DNA of 64,000 bases from Pontibacter rufus (GCF_015694705.1 NZ_JADQDR010000015.1:36610-100609), one strand, 5' to 3'. Positions 52,892 through 61,993 are shown, counted from the first letter of the stretch. Program-made: numbers and translations. Notes: a model not told the origin generated them from the sequence alone.

Positions 52892-55027
52892 TTACCAGCT
52901 ATTCTCCTTTTTGTAAACAGATACCGACAACCGTATTTTGAAATATTCATATTTTCCTTCCAGCTGCTCAAACATTTCTTTCAGCTTGCCTTCAGTGCCG
53001 TGCTTTTCAATTACCTTAGATATGGCCTTATACTCTGCTTTGGTTAAGTACTGCTCAATCGGGATATCATACCCTTGCTCGTAAAGCGTGGCCAGGTGCG
53101 AGTAGATGGTAACCGGATTCAGGTTGCGCTCCCTGGCTATCTGCTCGGGCGTACGGCCTTTCTGAAACGCCTCCAGCGTAACCAGGTGCGTAGCGCCTTT
53201 TATAGTGTTTCCCTTTGCCTGCTCCTCCGTCACAAAGTCGATGATTTCGTTGATAAAAGCATCGCCATAATGCTCATACTTTACCTTACCTACACCGGCT
53301 ATGGACAGCATGGCAATCTTGTTAGCAGGTTTCTCAGCCGCCATCTCCAGCAGCGTACTATCGGTAAACACCACATACGGCGGCACGTTGGCCTCGTCGG
53401 CAATGCGCTTGCGCAGGGCACGAAGGCGCTCAAACAAAGCGTCCTTAATGATCTCGCGCTTTGGCCGTGGCTTAAAGCGTTCCTCTTCCTGCTGTTTTAC
53501 TTCCTCAAATTTCACCAGCTGCACTTTCCTGTTTTCAAACAGCACCTGCCGGCTCTGGTCCGTCAGCTTTAAAGTATAATTCTGATCGTAAGCCAGTTCT
53601 ATCAGCCCGGCATTCAGCATCTGGTGCAGGTAGCGCTGCCAGTCCAGCGGGCCGATATCACGGCCGGCGCCATAGGTCTTAATCTTATCATAACCCGCCT
53701 GCAGCACCTGGCTGTTGCGGGAGCCGCGCAGCACGTCCACCAACAGCCCCATTGTTACCTGTTCCTGCGTGCGGGCGATGGCCGACAGCGCTTTCTGCGC
53801 CAATAAGGTACCATCGAAAGTGGAGGGCGGGTTGCGGCAGATATCGCAGTTGCCGCAGTCTTTGTCCATCGATTGCCCGAAATACTGGAGCAGAATACGG
53901 CGGCGGCAGGCAGAAGCTTCGGCAAATTGCTGCATCCGCTCCAGCTTTACCAGCTGCAGTTCTGACTGATTCTTGCTGCCCTCTCCCTCCGAGAGCATAT
54001 TACGCAGGCTCATCACATCGGCAAAACTGTAAAGCAGCAAAGCATCTGACTTGGCGCCGTCGCGGCCGGCACGGCCAATTTCTTGGTAATAACTTTCGAT
54101 ATTCTTCGGCAGGTTGTAATGGATAACCCAACGCACATTCGATTTGTCGATGCCCATACCAAAGGCAACCGTGGCACAAACAATCTGCACGTCGTCACGC
54201 AGAAATTCCTCCTGCGCCCGCGAACGGAGTTGTGCACTCATGCCGGCATGATAGCAGGTTGTTTTATAGCCTTTGCTTTTCAGCTTCTCAGCCACTGATT
54301 CAGTCGATTTCCGGCTGAGACAATACACGATACCGGGCTGCCCCGGGTGATTTTCCAGAAATTCAAGGATGCGGTTGAAGCGGTTCTGGCCCGGCTTCAC
54401 CGTCAGGTTAATGTTCGGCCGGTCGAAAGAGGAAACGTATACCTGCGGATTCTGTAAGTATAACTGCTCCTGTATGTCTTTTTGTGTGAGTTTGTCGGCA
54501 GTGGCTGTGAGCGCGATGACGGGTACCTGCGGAAACTGCTGCTTAAGCATTTTGAGCTGCGTATACTCCGGCCTGAAATCGTGGCCCCACGCCGAAATAC
54601 AGTGTGCTTCGTCTATCGCAAAAAGAGAAATATGGAGGCGTTTCAGGAAAGAGAGAAAACCAGATGACAGCAGCTTTTCCGGCGACACGTACAGCAGCTT
54701 AAGTTCGTTGCCCAGGCACTTGTTCTCGATATTGTATTGTTCTTCGGGAGAAAGCGAGCTGTTCATGTAGGCTGCGGGTATGCCGTTGCCCTGCAGCGCT
54801 TCTACCTGGTCCTTCATCAGGGCAATCAGCGGCGACACTACCACGCAAATGCCCGGCAGCACCACGGCCGGCACCTGGAAACAAACAGACTTGCCGCCGC
54901 CGGTCGGCATCAGCACCACCACATCCTGCTTCTGCAGCACACTGCTGATGATTTGCTCCTGCATGGGCCGGAACTGGTCGTATCCAAAGTATAATTTAAG
55001 TGCTTCGCGTGCCGCTCGTATATCCAT
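52892..55027 (-). CDS. recQ: ATP-dependent DNA helicase RecQ
   Basis: 711 residues. RecQ unwinds DNA 3' to 5' in recombination and replication restart. Walker A MPTGGGKS (residues 40-47), DEAH in FAIDEAHCISAWGHDFRP, QEIGRAGRDG (motif VI). The zinc-binding site is seen as CRRRILLQYFG followed by CGNCDIC, then an RQC winged helix and an HRDC domain (LFERLRALRKRIADEANVPPYVVF). A C-terminal helix-turn-helix-like extension follows (HLVTLEAFQKGRTPEQIARE), which occurs in Bacteroidota RecQ. A TATCTTTG promoter element lies upstream. An S24 regulator follows downstream. Confidence 0.95.
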   Translation of the reverse strand: MDIRAAREALKLYFGYDQFRPMQEQIISSVLQKQDVVVLMPTGGGKSVCFQVPAVVLPGICVVVSPLIALMKDQVEALQGNGIPAAYMNSSLSPEEQYNIENKCLGNELKLLYVSPEKLLSSGFLSFLKRLHISLFAIDEAHCISAWGHDFRPEYTQLKMLKQQFPQVPVIALTATADKLTQKDIQEQLYLQNPQVYVSSFDRPNINLTVKPGQNRFNRILEFLENHPGQPGIVYCLSRKSTESVAEKLKSKGYKTTCYHAGMSAQLRSRAQEEFLRDDVQIVCATVAFGMGIDKSNVRWVIHYNLPKNIESYYQEIGRAGRDGAKSDALLLYSFADVMSLRNMLSEGEGSKNQSELQLVKLERMQQFAEASACRRRILLQYFGQSMDKDCGNCDICRNPPSTFDGTLLAQKALSAIARTQEQVTMGLLVDVLRGSRNSQVLQAGYDKIKTYGAGRDIGPLDWQRYLHQMLNAGLIELAYDQNYTLKLTDQSRQVLFENRKVQLVKFEEVKQQEEERFKPRPKREIIKDALFERLRALRKRIADEANVPPYVVFTDSTLLEMAAEKPANKIAMLSIAGVGKVKYEHYGDAFINEIIDFVTEEQAKGNTIKGATHLVTLEAFQKGRTPEQIARERNLNPVTIYSHLATLYEQGYDIPIEQYLTKAEYKAISKVIEKHGTEGKLKEMFEQLEGKYEYFKIRLSVSVYKKENSW

Positions 55028-55083
55028 TTTGTATTTTCCCGCTTTCTGGCCTTGCCTGCCTTGCGCTCTTTTATTCCTTCATA

Positions 55084-55091
55084 CAAAGATA
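55084..55091 (-). promoter_or_regulatory. Likely -7 element of recQ
   Basis: On the minus strand the sequence is TATCTTTG, an exact TAnnTTTG match, 56 bases before the recQ ATG. Confidence 0.5.
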
Positions 55092-55208
55092 GCCATAAAA
55101 TCCGGCTTAGGCAGGCTGTGCAGCGGCTATCGTGGCCAACAAATAACCATGAGAGATAGCTCCCGTACCTTAATGAATAGATCGGAATTAAACCTATACT
55201 AAAAAACT

Positions 55209-55544
55209 ATGAAATCAGAAATAACAGACAACCTGGAACACCAGTTGGTAAAATGTATGACTGCCTGCGAAACCTGCGCCACGCTTTGCCTGCAGGAAGA
55301 CGATGTGAAGATGATGGTACCATGTATCATGCTTGATCGCGACTGTGCGGACATTTGCATACTTACCGCGCAGTTTGTAGCACGCAACTCAGCCCACGCC
55401 AAACACGTGATGAAAGAGTGCATCGAGATTTGCCGGAAATGTGCCGAAGAATGCCGCAAGCACCATACAGATCATTGCCAGCACTGCGCCGACATTTGTG
55501 CCGAAACCGCCAATGCCTGCCAGAACTGGATGGAGAAGAAATAA
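55209..55544 (+). CDS. Cys-rich four-helix-bundle copper-binding protein (Csp-like, DUF326)
   Basis: 111 residues, no signal peptide, so cytosolic. Twelve or more Cys line four helices: LVKCMTACETCATLCLQED, then CIMLDRDCADICIL, then VMKECIEICRKCAEECRKH, then HCQHCADICAETANACQNWMEKK. This is the pattern of the copper-storage Csp proteins, in which Cys residues point into the bundle and bind several Cu(I). The cytosolic Csp3-type is the nearest match. It would buffer copper. Gene stands alone, convergent with the holin-like gene; no copper ATPase is nearby. Confidence 0.88.
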   Translation: MKSEITDNLEHQLVKCMTACETCATLCLQEDDVKMMVPCIMLDRDCADICILTAQFVARNSAHAKHVMKECIEICRKCAEECRKHHTDHCQHCADICAETANACQNWMEKK

Positions 55545-55570
55545 CTTTTAGCCCCTTAATTTTGAAATGC

Positions 55571-55608
55571 AAAAGCCCCTGGTACCATATGGTGCTCCAG
55601 GGGCTTTT
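55571..55608. terminator. Bidirectional terminator, Csp-like / holin-like genes
   Basis: Stem AAAAGCCCCTGG with CCAGGGGCTTTT, with a second inner stem ACCAT/ATGGT. It lies between two convergent genes and ends in T-rich sequence on both strands. Confidence 0.85.
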
Positions 55609-55631
55609 ATTTAGATAATACCTGTAGAAAC

Positions 55632-55967
55632 TTAGTCAAAAATAGCGTCGAGTATGGCGGTAATAATAGAAAGCACCAGGCTGAAGATCAGGGCCCACAG
55701 GAAACCGTCTACGGCAAAACCCGCTATCAGCCAATCGGCCAGCAATATTATTAAAGCATTGATAACCAACAAAAACAGCCCGAGCGTGAGAATGGTAACC
55801 GGAATGGTGAGGAAAACCAGTATAGGGCGGACAATGGCATTCAGGATGGCCAGTACCAGCGCCAGTATCAGAGCCGTTACAATGCCGTCGATGGTGACGC
55901 CGGGTAAAATATAAGCCGCAAGCATGGCTGCCGCGCCTACTACCAATAATCTGATGATGAATCCCAT
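55632..55967 (-). CDS. Phage holin family IV-like small membrane protein (PF04020)
   Basis: 111 residues with about four membrane segments: MGFIIRLLVVGAAAMLAAYIL, GIVTALILALVLAILNAIV, a segment PILVFLTIPVTILTLGLFLLV, and FLWALIFSLVLSIITAILD. The signature RPILVFLTIPVTILTLG is typical of the YvlD/phage-holin IV superfamily. Despite the name most members are ordinary chromosomal membrane proteins of unknown role, and there are no phage genes here. It is convergent with the copper-binding gene. Confidence 0.9.
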   Translation of the reverse strand: MGFIIRLLVVGAAAMLAAYILPGVTIDGIVTALILALVLAILNAIVRPILVFLTIPVTILTLGLFLLVINALIILLADWLIAGFAVDGFLWALIFSLVLSIITAILDAIFD

Positions 55968-56089
55968 AGTTTTATAGAGTTAAGAATATATAGTATGATT
56001 TTATTGTTCTGATAAGTCTATACATACGCGAAGTATAAAAAGAAAGATAGAAAGCGAGGCCATACTTCGGGCGCATTATCTAAATAACA

Positions 56090-56120
56090 GAAGCCCGCAA
56101 TCAAAAAGGTTGCGGGCTTC
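56090..56120 (-). terminator. Hairpin after the agmatinase-type gene
   Basis: Perfect 11-base stem (GAAGCCCGCAA with TTGCGGGCTTC), 9-base loop. It lies 19 bases past the stop codon on the minus strand. The T-run is poor, so termination is probable rather than certain. Confidence 0.65.
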
Positions 56121-56138
56121 CGGCGAAAGAATTGAAGA

Positions 56139-57209
56139 CTATAGCTGCGCTTCCAGCTTTTTCTGCGATGCAGCTGCCCAGTTACACAACTTATACAGCA
56201 GGCGGGCGCCTACATTTCCGTTCCATTCGCTGTCGCCGGGCGCTACTTCGCACAAATCAAAGCCGATGATCTCGCGGCCGGACTTTACCAATTGCTTTAT
56301 CAGGAAAACGGCCTGCTCAAACTCCAGTCCGCCGGGTACGGGGGTGCCGGTGCCGGGGCAAAGTTTCGGGTCCAGGCCGTCAATATCAAAGCTGATGTAT
56401 ACTTTCTGCGGCAGCTGCGCGATGATTTTTTTGCACTCTTTCTTCCAGCTGTCGCCGGCATACATGTTTTCCTTCAGAGAGGCATCATAGAAAATGGTTA
56501 CCCGGCCATTCGATTGCTGGGCCAGCTCGGCTTCTGCCTGGCAAAGGTCACGAATACCCACCTGCACCAGCTTTTTTACCTGCGGCAGTTTAAGGGCGTT
56601 ATACATGATGGAGGCATGCGAAAATTCAAATCCTTCGTAAGCTTCCCGCAAATCGGCATGCGCGTCGACCTGAAGTATACCGTACTCTTCGTGCTTTTCT
56701 GCCAGTGCATGCATCAGGCCTAGCGGCGTGCTGTGGTCGCCGCCCAGCACACCTACAATCTTGCCCTGTTCCAGGTAATAAAGCGCTTTTTGTTTAAGCC
56801 ACTGCAGCATTTGGGCGCCTTTGGCCGTAATTTCAGCCGGGAGCTGCGCAAATTGTGCTCTGCCGTTTTCCGGACTTCCTTCTTCCAGCCACGCAATGTA
56901 TTGTTCGGCCTTCTGCCGCAACTCTTCACTGGTTGTTGCCCATTCTTCCGAAACCTCTTCCATGGCAATACCCAGCTTCCAGGCGTCTTTTATACATGGC
57001 TCGAACAGGTCAACCTGGGGCGAAGCTTCTTTTATGGCCTGTGGCCCCTGCGCGGTGCCGGCACTGTAAGAAACAGTTACCTCCCAGGGAGTGGGGATAA
57101 TCACGACTTCCGCCTCGTCTATACCAAACGGCAGCCCGAACAGGCCGCCGCTCACATCGCCCATACCATTCGGATCGAAACCGGCTATTTTTTCTTCTTT
57201 GCTACTCAT
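56139..57209 (-). CDS. Ureohydrolase, agmatinase/formimidoylglutamase family
   Basis: 356 residues from MSSKEEKIAGFDPNG (57209); the annotated upstream ATG adds three residues. A dimanganese hydrolase of the arginase superfamily: GVLGGDHSTPLG (His), QVDAHADLR (Asp, His, Asp) and SFDIDGLDPKLCPGTGTPVPGG (two Asp) carry the metal ligands. The final GFDLCEVAPGDSEWNGNVGARL is typical of the agmatinase group. The enzyme would remove urea from agmatine, or act on formimidoylglutamate, or on an unrelated guanidino compound; an internal insertion of about 50 residues before the metal site separates it from classical SpeB. No arginine decarboxylase is nearby. Confidence 0.85.
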   Translation of the reverse strand: MSSKEEKIAGFDPNGMGDVSGGLFGLPFGIDEAEVVIIPTPWEVTVSYSAGTAQGPQAIKEASPQVDLFEPCIKDAWKLGIAMEEVSEEWATTSEELRQKAEQYIAWLEEGSPENGRAQFAQLPAEITAKGAQMLQWLKQKALYYLEQGKIVGVLGGDHSTPLGLMHALAEKHEEYGILQVDAHADLREAYEGFEFSHASIMYNALKLPQVKKLVQVGIRDLCQAEAELAQQSNGRVTIFYDASLKENMYAGDSWKKECKKIIAQLPQKVYISFDIDGLDPKLCPGTGTPVPGGLEFEQAVFLIKQLVKSGREIIGFDLCEVAPGDSEWNGNVGARLLYKLCNWAAASQKKLEAQL

Positions 57210-57516
57210 TGGCTGCACCTGAAAAGGCGGTTGATTATACTTCTGTGTTAAACTTTATACTTCAGGTAAAACGTGATAGTTGCAAAGCGATAAGCTGACA
57301 GCCCTTTCTCAGCCTGTCGGTATACTAACTGTTTGGTTCTTGTAAGGAAATCCCTTTATACTTAAAAGCAATGTTTTAGGAGCCGTTATACTTCGCAGGA
57401 ATGCTTTATACTTCACGATTTATCAATACAGGCACTGGCAGAAGTGGCACATACTGCGGGCGCTACACTACGGCCTTGCGGGTATTCTCAGCAGTATGGC
57501 TTATACCTGCTTCCGT

Positions 57517-58182
57517 TTACAGCAACCCGTTTTTATCGTTGCCAAAAGCGCGGATGATGTCCAATATCTTCAGCAGTGTAGACGTATCGAAGAACAACAG
57601 CAGGGGCAATTCCACGCGCTTAAAGTTATGCGTGAACTGCGTAACCACCGTAAACACCAGCGGCTGAAAGAGCGGGTGCTGCACCAGAATATCTTTTAAG
57701 GAATCGGCGATATGGGTTTTGGGGAGCTTGGGCGGGGAACCGTATATATCGGCTTTGAGAATGTTGGCCAGCTGTGTTACCAGGGCGCCCGTTATAATGT
57801 TGCTGATTTCGAGCAGCAGCGACTCCTGCATAACAGAAAGTTCTCCCTTCTGCACATCCAGCATACTCAGGCATACTTCGGAAAGGCGGGCAATGTGGTC
57901 ATCGGAGAAAAGCATGAGCGTGGAGCCGTTAAACTCTCCCCTGATGTCGGACTGAATAATGGTATGCGTATCCTCATACTTGGCAACGAGCAGCAGCAGA
58001 TCTTTTACTTCTATCAGCTCAATATCCGGCACACGAAGCAGTACCTTGTCTCTGGCTATCACAGCAAAGGAATCTGCTGCACGGGCCAGGCCGATGTTGA
58101 GGATTTCTTTAACGATATCCCGCTCTAATTCCGAAATGTAAGGTTCCATCATAGTTGTCTGGTTGTTCTTATCTTTTCCCAT
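57517..58182 (-). CDS. cheC: CheC-like phosphatase of the chemosensory system
   Basis: 221 residues. The two active-site motifs of CheC are visible: EILNIGLARAADSFAV near residue 25 and ESLLLEISNIITGALVTQLAN in the middle, each with the Glu/Asn pair that attacks phospho-CheY. CheC speeds CheY-P dephosphorylation and is often stimulated by CheD, not present here. Start may be Met1 or Met at position 11 (MMEPYIS). It is the last gene of the operon, 12 bases after the CheA gene. Confidence 0.85.
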   Translation of the reverse strand: MGKDKNNQTTMMEPYISELERDIVKEILNIGLARAADSFAVIARDKVLLRVPDIELIEVKDLLLLVAKYEDTHTIIQSDIRGEFNGSTLMLFSDDHIARLSEVCLSMLDVQKGELSVMQESLLLEISNIITGALVTQLANILKADIYGSPPKLPKTHIADSLKDILVQHPLFQPLVFTVVTQFTHNFKRVELPLLLFFDTSTLLKILDIIRAFGNDKNGLL

Positions 58183-58194
58183 CGCCGTTGCCCA

Positions 58195-59829
58195 TTATCT
58201 TCGGTTAATAAAGTTGCGCGTAATTGCCGGCACATCCAGTACCAGGCATACTTTGCCGGTACCCAGCAGCGTTACCCCGCCATACAAATCGATGCTGTCG
58301 AGGGGCTTGCTGAGTGGCTTTACCACAATGTCCTGCTGCCTGTAGAGTTTGTCTACTATCAGCCCCAGCTTCCGGTTGTTATACGTTACCACAATAATAT
58401 TTTGTACAATACCTTTCAGTCGGCTTTTGTCTCCGAGCCGCATATCTGCTTCCGGAGCGTTTAAAAGCTCGTGCAGGTATACGACGGTTACGGTTTCTCC
58501 TTTGATGTCTGCTACCAATACGTTACCTACTTCATGCAGTTCATCTATATCCATGGCAATTACGTGATCGGTGTGTATCAGCGGAATACCGAAGAAAATG
58601 CCGGCCACTTCAAAAAGCAAAGCGCCTTTTACCGCAATGGAGGTAGGCAGGCGCATGCTGAAAGTTGTTCCTTTGTTTTTTTCAGAATGTACCTGCAGCC
58701 GGCCGCCAATAGAATCAATGGCATTCTTCACCACGTCCAGCCCCACGCCTCTGCCCGAAAACTCGGTTACCTCTTTGGCCATCGAAAAACCCGGCTCAAA
58801 CAAAAAGGAGAGCGCATCCATATCCCGAAGCCCTTTAGCTGCCTCTGCCGATATCAGTTGCCGCTCTATCGCCGCACGCTTTACCTGCTTCAGATCAATA
58901 CCTTTGCCATCGTCCGTCAGCGTAATAAGCACATTCTCCCGATCGCTCCGCGCGGCAAGGCTCAGGTTACCGGTGGCGGGTTTGCCTTTCTTTTCCCGTT
59001 CCTCCGGCCGCTCAATGCCGTGCGTTATGGCATTGCGTACCAGGTGCAGCAGCGAGTCGGTTATAATCTGCAGGATGTTCCTGTCTATCTGGATGTCCTG
59101 CCCTGCCAGCTCCAGGTTTATAACCTTGCCTTCGGCCACCGCAATATCGCGCACAATCCGCGGGAACTTGTTGAACAGGGTACCTATACTTACCAGCCGC
59201 GCATCCATCACGCTGTACTGCAAATCGTCCGTAATACGATACAGGTGAGAGCTCACGTTCTTCAGCTCATCGTTGTCAAGCTCGCGGCTGATAGAAAGAA
59301 TCCGATCGCGATCTATTATCAGCTCGCCAACCAGGTTCATCAGGTTGTCGAGCTTTTTAATCTGAATATAGATCAAATCCGACAGCGAGAGGTTTTTGGA
59401 AGTATGATACCGCTGTACCTTCGCCAGTTCTATCGTATTGTCAGCCAGGCTGTCTACAATAATATCGAGGTTGCGCAACAGCACCGGATCCGGATCTCCG
59501 GCAGTTGTATTGTCAATATTATGAATGAGGTCGCCGAGCATGTCAATGCCGTCGAAAAGCACGGTTACCACTTCATCGCTAAAGCTCAGTTCTTTGTTGC
59601 GTATAAGGCTGAAAGCTGTTTCAAGCTTATGCGACACGTCCGAGATTTGCAGGTAGCCGATGGCTTTGGCATTTGCTTTCAGGTTATGCAGCAAACGGAA
59701 AATTTCAGCCAGGGTATGATCGTCCTGCGGCTGCTTTTCCAATACGCTGATATGCCTGTTCAGCGCATCGTAGTATTCGAGCGCCTCAGCAATAAATATC
59801 TCTTTATACTCCTCTTCTCTCGATTTCAT
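58195..59829 (-). CDS. cheA: Chemotaxis histidine kinase CheA
   Basis: 544 residues. Receives signals from receptor and CheW and phosphorylates CheY and CheB. The Hpt domain carries His48 (FRLLHNLKANAKAIGYL). A CheY-binding P2 domain is apparently absent; the dimerisation helices follow (LIYIQIKKLDNLMNLVGELIID). The ATPase domain has LLHLVRNAITHGIERPEER (N-box), TDDGKGIDLKQ (G1) and FSGRGVGLDVVKNAI (G2). The C-terminal CheW-like domain ends GTGKVCLVLDVPAITRNF. Start overlaps the cheB stop by 4 bases. It is shorter than E. coli CheA (654) because of the missing P2. Confidence 0.94.
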   Translation of the reverse strand: MKSREEEYKEIFIAEALEYYDALNRHISVLEKQPQDDHTLAEIFRLLHNLKANAKAIGYLQISDVSHKLETAFSLIRNKELSFSDEVVTVLFDGIDMLGDLIHNIDNTTAGDPDPVLLRNLDIIVDSLADNTIELAKVQRYHTSKNLSLSDLIYIQIKKLDNLMNLVGELIIDRDRILSISRELDNDELKNVSSHLYRITDDLQYSVMDARLVSIGTLFNKFPRIVRDIAVAEGKVINLELAGQDIQIDRNILQIITDSLLHLVRNAITHGIERPEEREKKGKPATGNLSLAARSDRENVLITLTDDGKGIDLKQVKRAAIERQLISAEAAKGLRDMDALSFLFEPGFSMAKEVTEFSGRGVGLDVVKNAIDSIGGRLQVHSEKNKGTTFSMRLPTSIAVKGALLFEVAGIFFGIPLIHTDHVIAMDIDELHEVGNVLVADIKGETVTVVYLHELLNAPEADMRLGDKSRLKGIVQNIIVVTYNNRKLGLIVDKLYRQQDIVVKPLSKPLDSIDLYGGVTLLGTGKVCLVLDVPAITRNFINRR

Positions 59830-60935
59830 ACACTTGTGTCAGTTGCACTGACGGATGGCTGCTGCGCTGCTAACCGGTTGATGTAATGCGGTATCGCAGA
59901 TAATGGCAATATCCTGCCGACCAGGCCGCTGTCTATGGCAGATTTGGCCATCCCGAAAATGAGGGATGTTTCTTCGTCCTGCGCAACAATGAGCCCGCCC
60001 CTGCGCCGTATGTAAGCGGCGCCCGCGGTACCATCTTTGCCCATGCCGGTCAGGATAACGCCCAACACCTGCTTTACAGAACTCTGCGCCACTGTCTGCA
60101 TCACCAGATCGATGTTCGGCTGATCAAAAGAACCGGCAGGTTCGCTGGAAAAGCCAATTTTTAAATTTGCGGTATTGCCCATTACCGGTACCACTACCAT
60201 ATTTTTGCCGCCCGGCGCCACAATAATCTTCCCCCGCTTCAGCGTCATGCCTTCGCGCCCCTCTGCCACTTTTAGCTGTGTAAGCTCCTGCAGGCGTGCT
60301 GCAAACGTTTTGGTAAAGCTTTTTGGCAGATGCACCACCACCAGCACCGATGCCTGTAACGCCGGCGAAAGTCCTTTTACAATAATCTCAAGTGCCTGTG
60401 TGCCGCCCGTGGAAGCACCAATTACCACTACTGTGCCGGCAGTAGCCTGCAGGTGCGGGAAGGGGAGCTGCGGTCCGGCAAATAATTCCTGCTGCAGTTG
60501 TGCCAGGCGTGTTTTCGTGTCCCAGTGCAACGTTTGCCGCACCGCCCTGACTTTGCTGATTACCTCCGGCGCAATGCCTCTGTAGTTGATGTACTGGCCC
60601 CTGCCGGGCTTAAGTATAATGGCGTATACACCCAGTTCTGTTGCCTGCTTGACCAGTTGCAGCGAAAGCATAGAACGGGTTACCAGCAGTACAACAGGTA
60701 CCGGCACTTCACTGAAAATCTGCTTAAGCAGCAGGAATTCTTTGTTCAGCGGCAAGTCATTGTCAACCAAAGCCACGTCCGCCGCATTATCGCGCAACGT
60801 CTGCAACAGTTCGCTTCCGTCCGATGCCAGGCTATGCGTGAGCATGTCTGCCTCGGTGTTTATAATATCATCCAGCATTAACCGGCTGTAGCCCGACTCG
60901 ACAGCAATAACTACTTTTATGTGTTCTGCCTGCAC
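59826..60935 (-). CDS. cheB: Chemotaxis protein-glutamate methylesterase CheB
   Basis: 369 residues. The C-terminal methylesterase has the triad Ser (VVVIGASTGGTQALE), His (VVVHLPKSFTKTFAARL) and Asp (ILTGMGKDGTAGA). It would demethylate or deamidate receptors. The N-terminal receiver is diverged: the usual acidic pair is Val12-Glu13 (VIAVESGYSRLML), while the acceptor Asp58 (LVDNDLPL), a Thr and the Lys (ILKPGRG) remain. Phosphorylation control is therefore probably weakened or altered. No cheR is seen in the window. Its stop overlaps the cheA start (ATGA-type, 4 bases). Confidence 0.92.
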   Translation of the reverse strand: MQAEHIKVVIAVESGYSRLMLDDIINTEADMLTHSLASDGSELLQTLRDNAADVALVDNDLPLNKEFLLLKQIFSEVPVPVVLLVTRSMLSLQLVKQATELGVYAIILKPGRGQYINYRGIAPEVISKVRAVRQTLHWDTKTRLAQLQQELFAGPQLPFPHLQATAGTVVVIGASTGGTQALEIIVKGLSPALQASVLVVVHLPKSFTKTFAARLQELTQLKVAEGREGMTLKRGKIIVAPGGKNMVVVPVMGNTANLKIGFSSEPAGSFDQPNIDLVMQTVAQSSVKQVLGVILTGMGKDGTAGAAYIRRRGGLIVAQDEETSLIFGMAKSAIDSGLVGRILPLSAIPHYINRLAAQQPSVSATDTSV

Positions 60936-60992
60936 CTGCTCTACAATAGTTTCTGAACAATACTATCCGGTATACCTGCTGTGATTTTGCGC

Positions 60993-61361
60993 TTACCCGT
61001 CACTGGCGAGCGTTTTGCTCACTACTTCCAGCACCTTCTCTTCAGAAAAAGGCTTTACGATGTACGACAGTGCGCCATACTCCATCGCCTCATTCATGAT
61101 TACCTCCTGCCCCACGGCGCTTACAATAATTACCTTCATGTCCGGCTGCTCGGCCTTTATGCCTTTCAGCACATCCAGCCCCGTGTTGTCCGGCAGAATT
61201 ACGTCAAGCGTAATCAGGTCAGGATTGGTGGATTTTGCCAGTTCCAAGGCTGTCTGTCCGTTAGGTGCCTCGCCTACCACATCATAACCGGCATCGGTCA
61301 GCATGTTCTTCAACATGGTGCGCATGTAGAAGGAGTCATCTACTATTAATATTCTTTTCAT
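60993..61361 (-). CDS. cheY: Chemotaxis response regulator CheY
   Basis: 122 residues, a single receiver domain. The acidic pocket is Asp8-Asp9 (ILIVDDSFYMR), the phosphoacceptor Asp53 (LITLDVILPDNTG), with the Ser/Thr switch in IIVSAVGQ and the Lys in YIVKPFSEEK. It should be phosphorylated by CheA and carry the output, whose target is unknown here. It lies 57 bases before cheB and 38 bases after cheW, in the same operon. Confidence 0.93.
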   Translation of the reverse strand: MKRILIVDDSFYMRTMLKNMLTDAGYDVVGEAPNGQTALELAKSTNPDLITLDVILPDNTGLDVLKGIKAEQPDMKVIIVSAVGQEVIMNEAMEYGALSYIVKPFSEEKVLEVVSKTLASDG

Positions 61362-61399
61362 ACTTTAAAGTATAAGTATAACTTCTAATTGTAAACTGC

Positions 61400-61993
61400 C
61401 TAACCGGCAAGCTGCTGCACTTCGTCACTGGTCAGGATTTTCAGCATATCGAGCACGATGATCAGGCGGCCCCCGACTTTTGCAATCCCTTCGATGTAGC
61501 TTTCCTGTATATTAATGTCCTGCAGAAAGGCAGGGGTCTTGTTGATTTTGGACATGGCCAGGTTAAGCGACTGCGGCACTTCTTTTACCACCACACCTAT
61601 TTTGTAGTCTTTTGCCTCGATCACCAAAGTATAGGTAATATTGGGATTCGCTTCAGGCGACAGGGGAGCCGGACGGATGCCGAAGCGCTCCTCCAAATCC
61701 ATGATCGCGATGATATCCCCCCGGATGTTGGCTACACCTTTTATAAAAGCAGGCGTGCGCGGCATACGGGTTACACTGGGTGTAACTGTCACTTCCTTTA
61801 CCTGCTCTATTTTAATGCCATACTTTTCTGTGCCCAGCCTGAACACGATAAGATGCACCATCTCCTCCAGCACAGCCGGTTTTGCCGCCTCTGCCGGGGT
61901 TGTGTCTGCGGCGTGGACAGGTGCGGGCGTGTCGGAAGGGCCTGGTGTAGCTTTTGCCGCAGTTTCCCCTCCCTGCTTCATCTGCTTTGTCAT
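61400..61993 (-). CDS. cheW: Chemotaxis adaptor CheW
   Basis: 197 residues. After an N-terminal 45-residue Ala/Pro/Thr-rich linker (probably disordered) comes the CheW fold: LIVFRLGTEKYGIKIEQVKEV, RMPRTPAFIKGVANIRGDIIAI, LEERFGI, TLVIEAKDYKIGVVVKEVPQ and YIEGIAKVGGRLIIVLDM. It links receptor to CheA. Longer than E. coli CheW (167) because of the linker. Its ATG overlaps the receptor stop codon by one base (TAATG), which couples their translation. Confidence 0.93.
   Translation of the reverse strand: MTKQMKQGGETAAKATPGPSDTPAPVHAADTTPAEAAKPAVLEEMVHLIVFRLGTEKYGIKIEQVKEVTVTPSVTRMPRTPAFIKGVANIRGDIIAIMDLEERFGIRPAPLSPEANPNITYTLVIEAKDYKIGVVVKEVPQSLNLAMSKINKTPAFLQDINIQESYIEGIAKVGGRLIIVLDMLKILTSDEVQQLAG

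Noticed and set aside
55632..55967. Phage lysis gene (holin)
   Set aside because: The family name is misleading. No endolysin, portal or capsid gene is near, and this family is common as ordinary chromosomal membrane proteins.
57401..57699. Two plus-strand open frames of 67-88 codons
   Set aside because: Both overlap the end of the cheC gene and show no protein-like features.
58471..59886. 471-codon open frame on the plus strand
   Set aside because: Antisense to cheA; CheA motifs on the other strand are complete.
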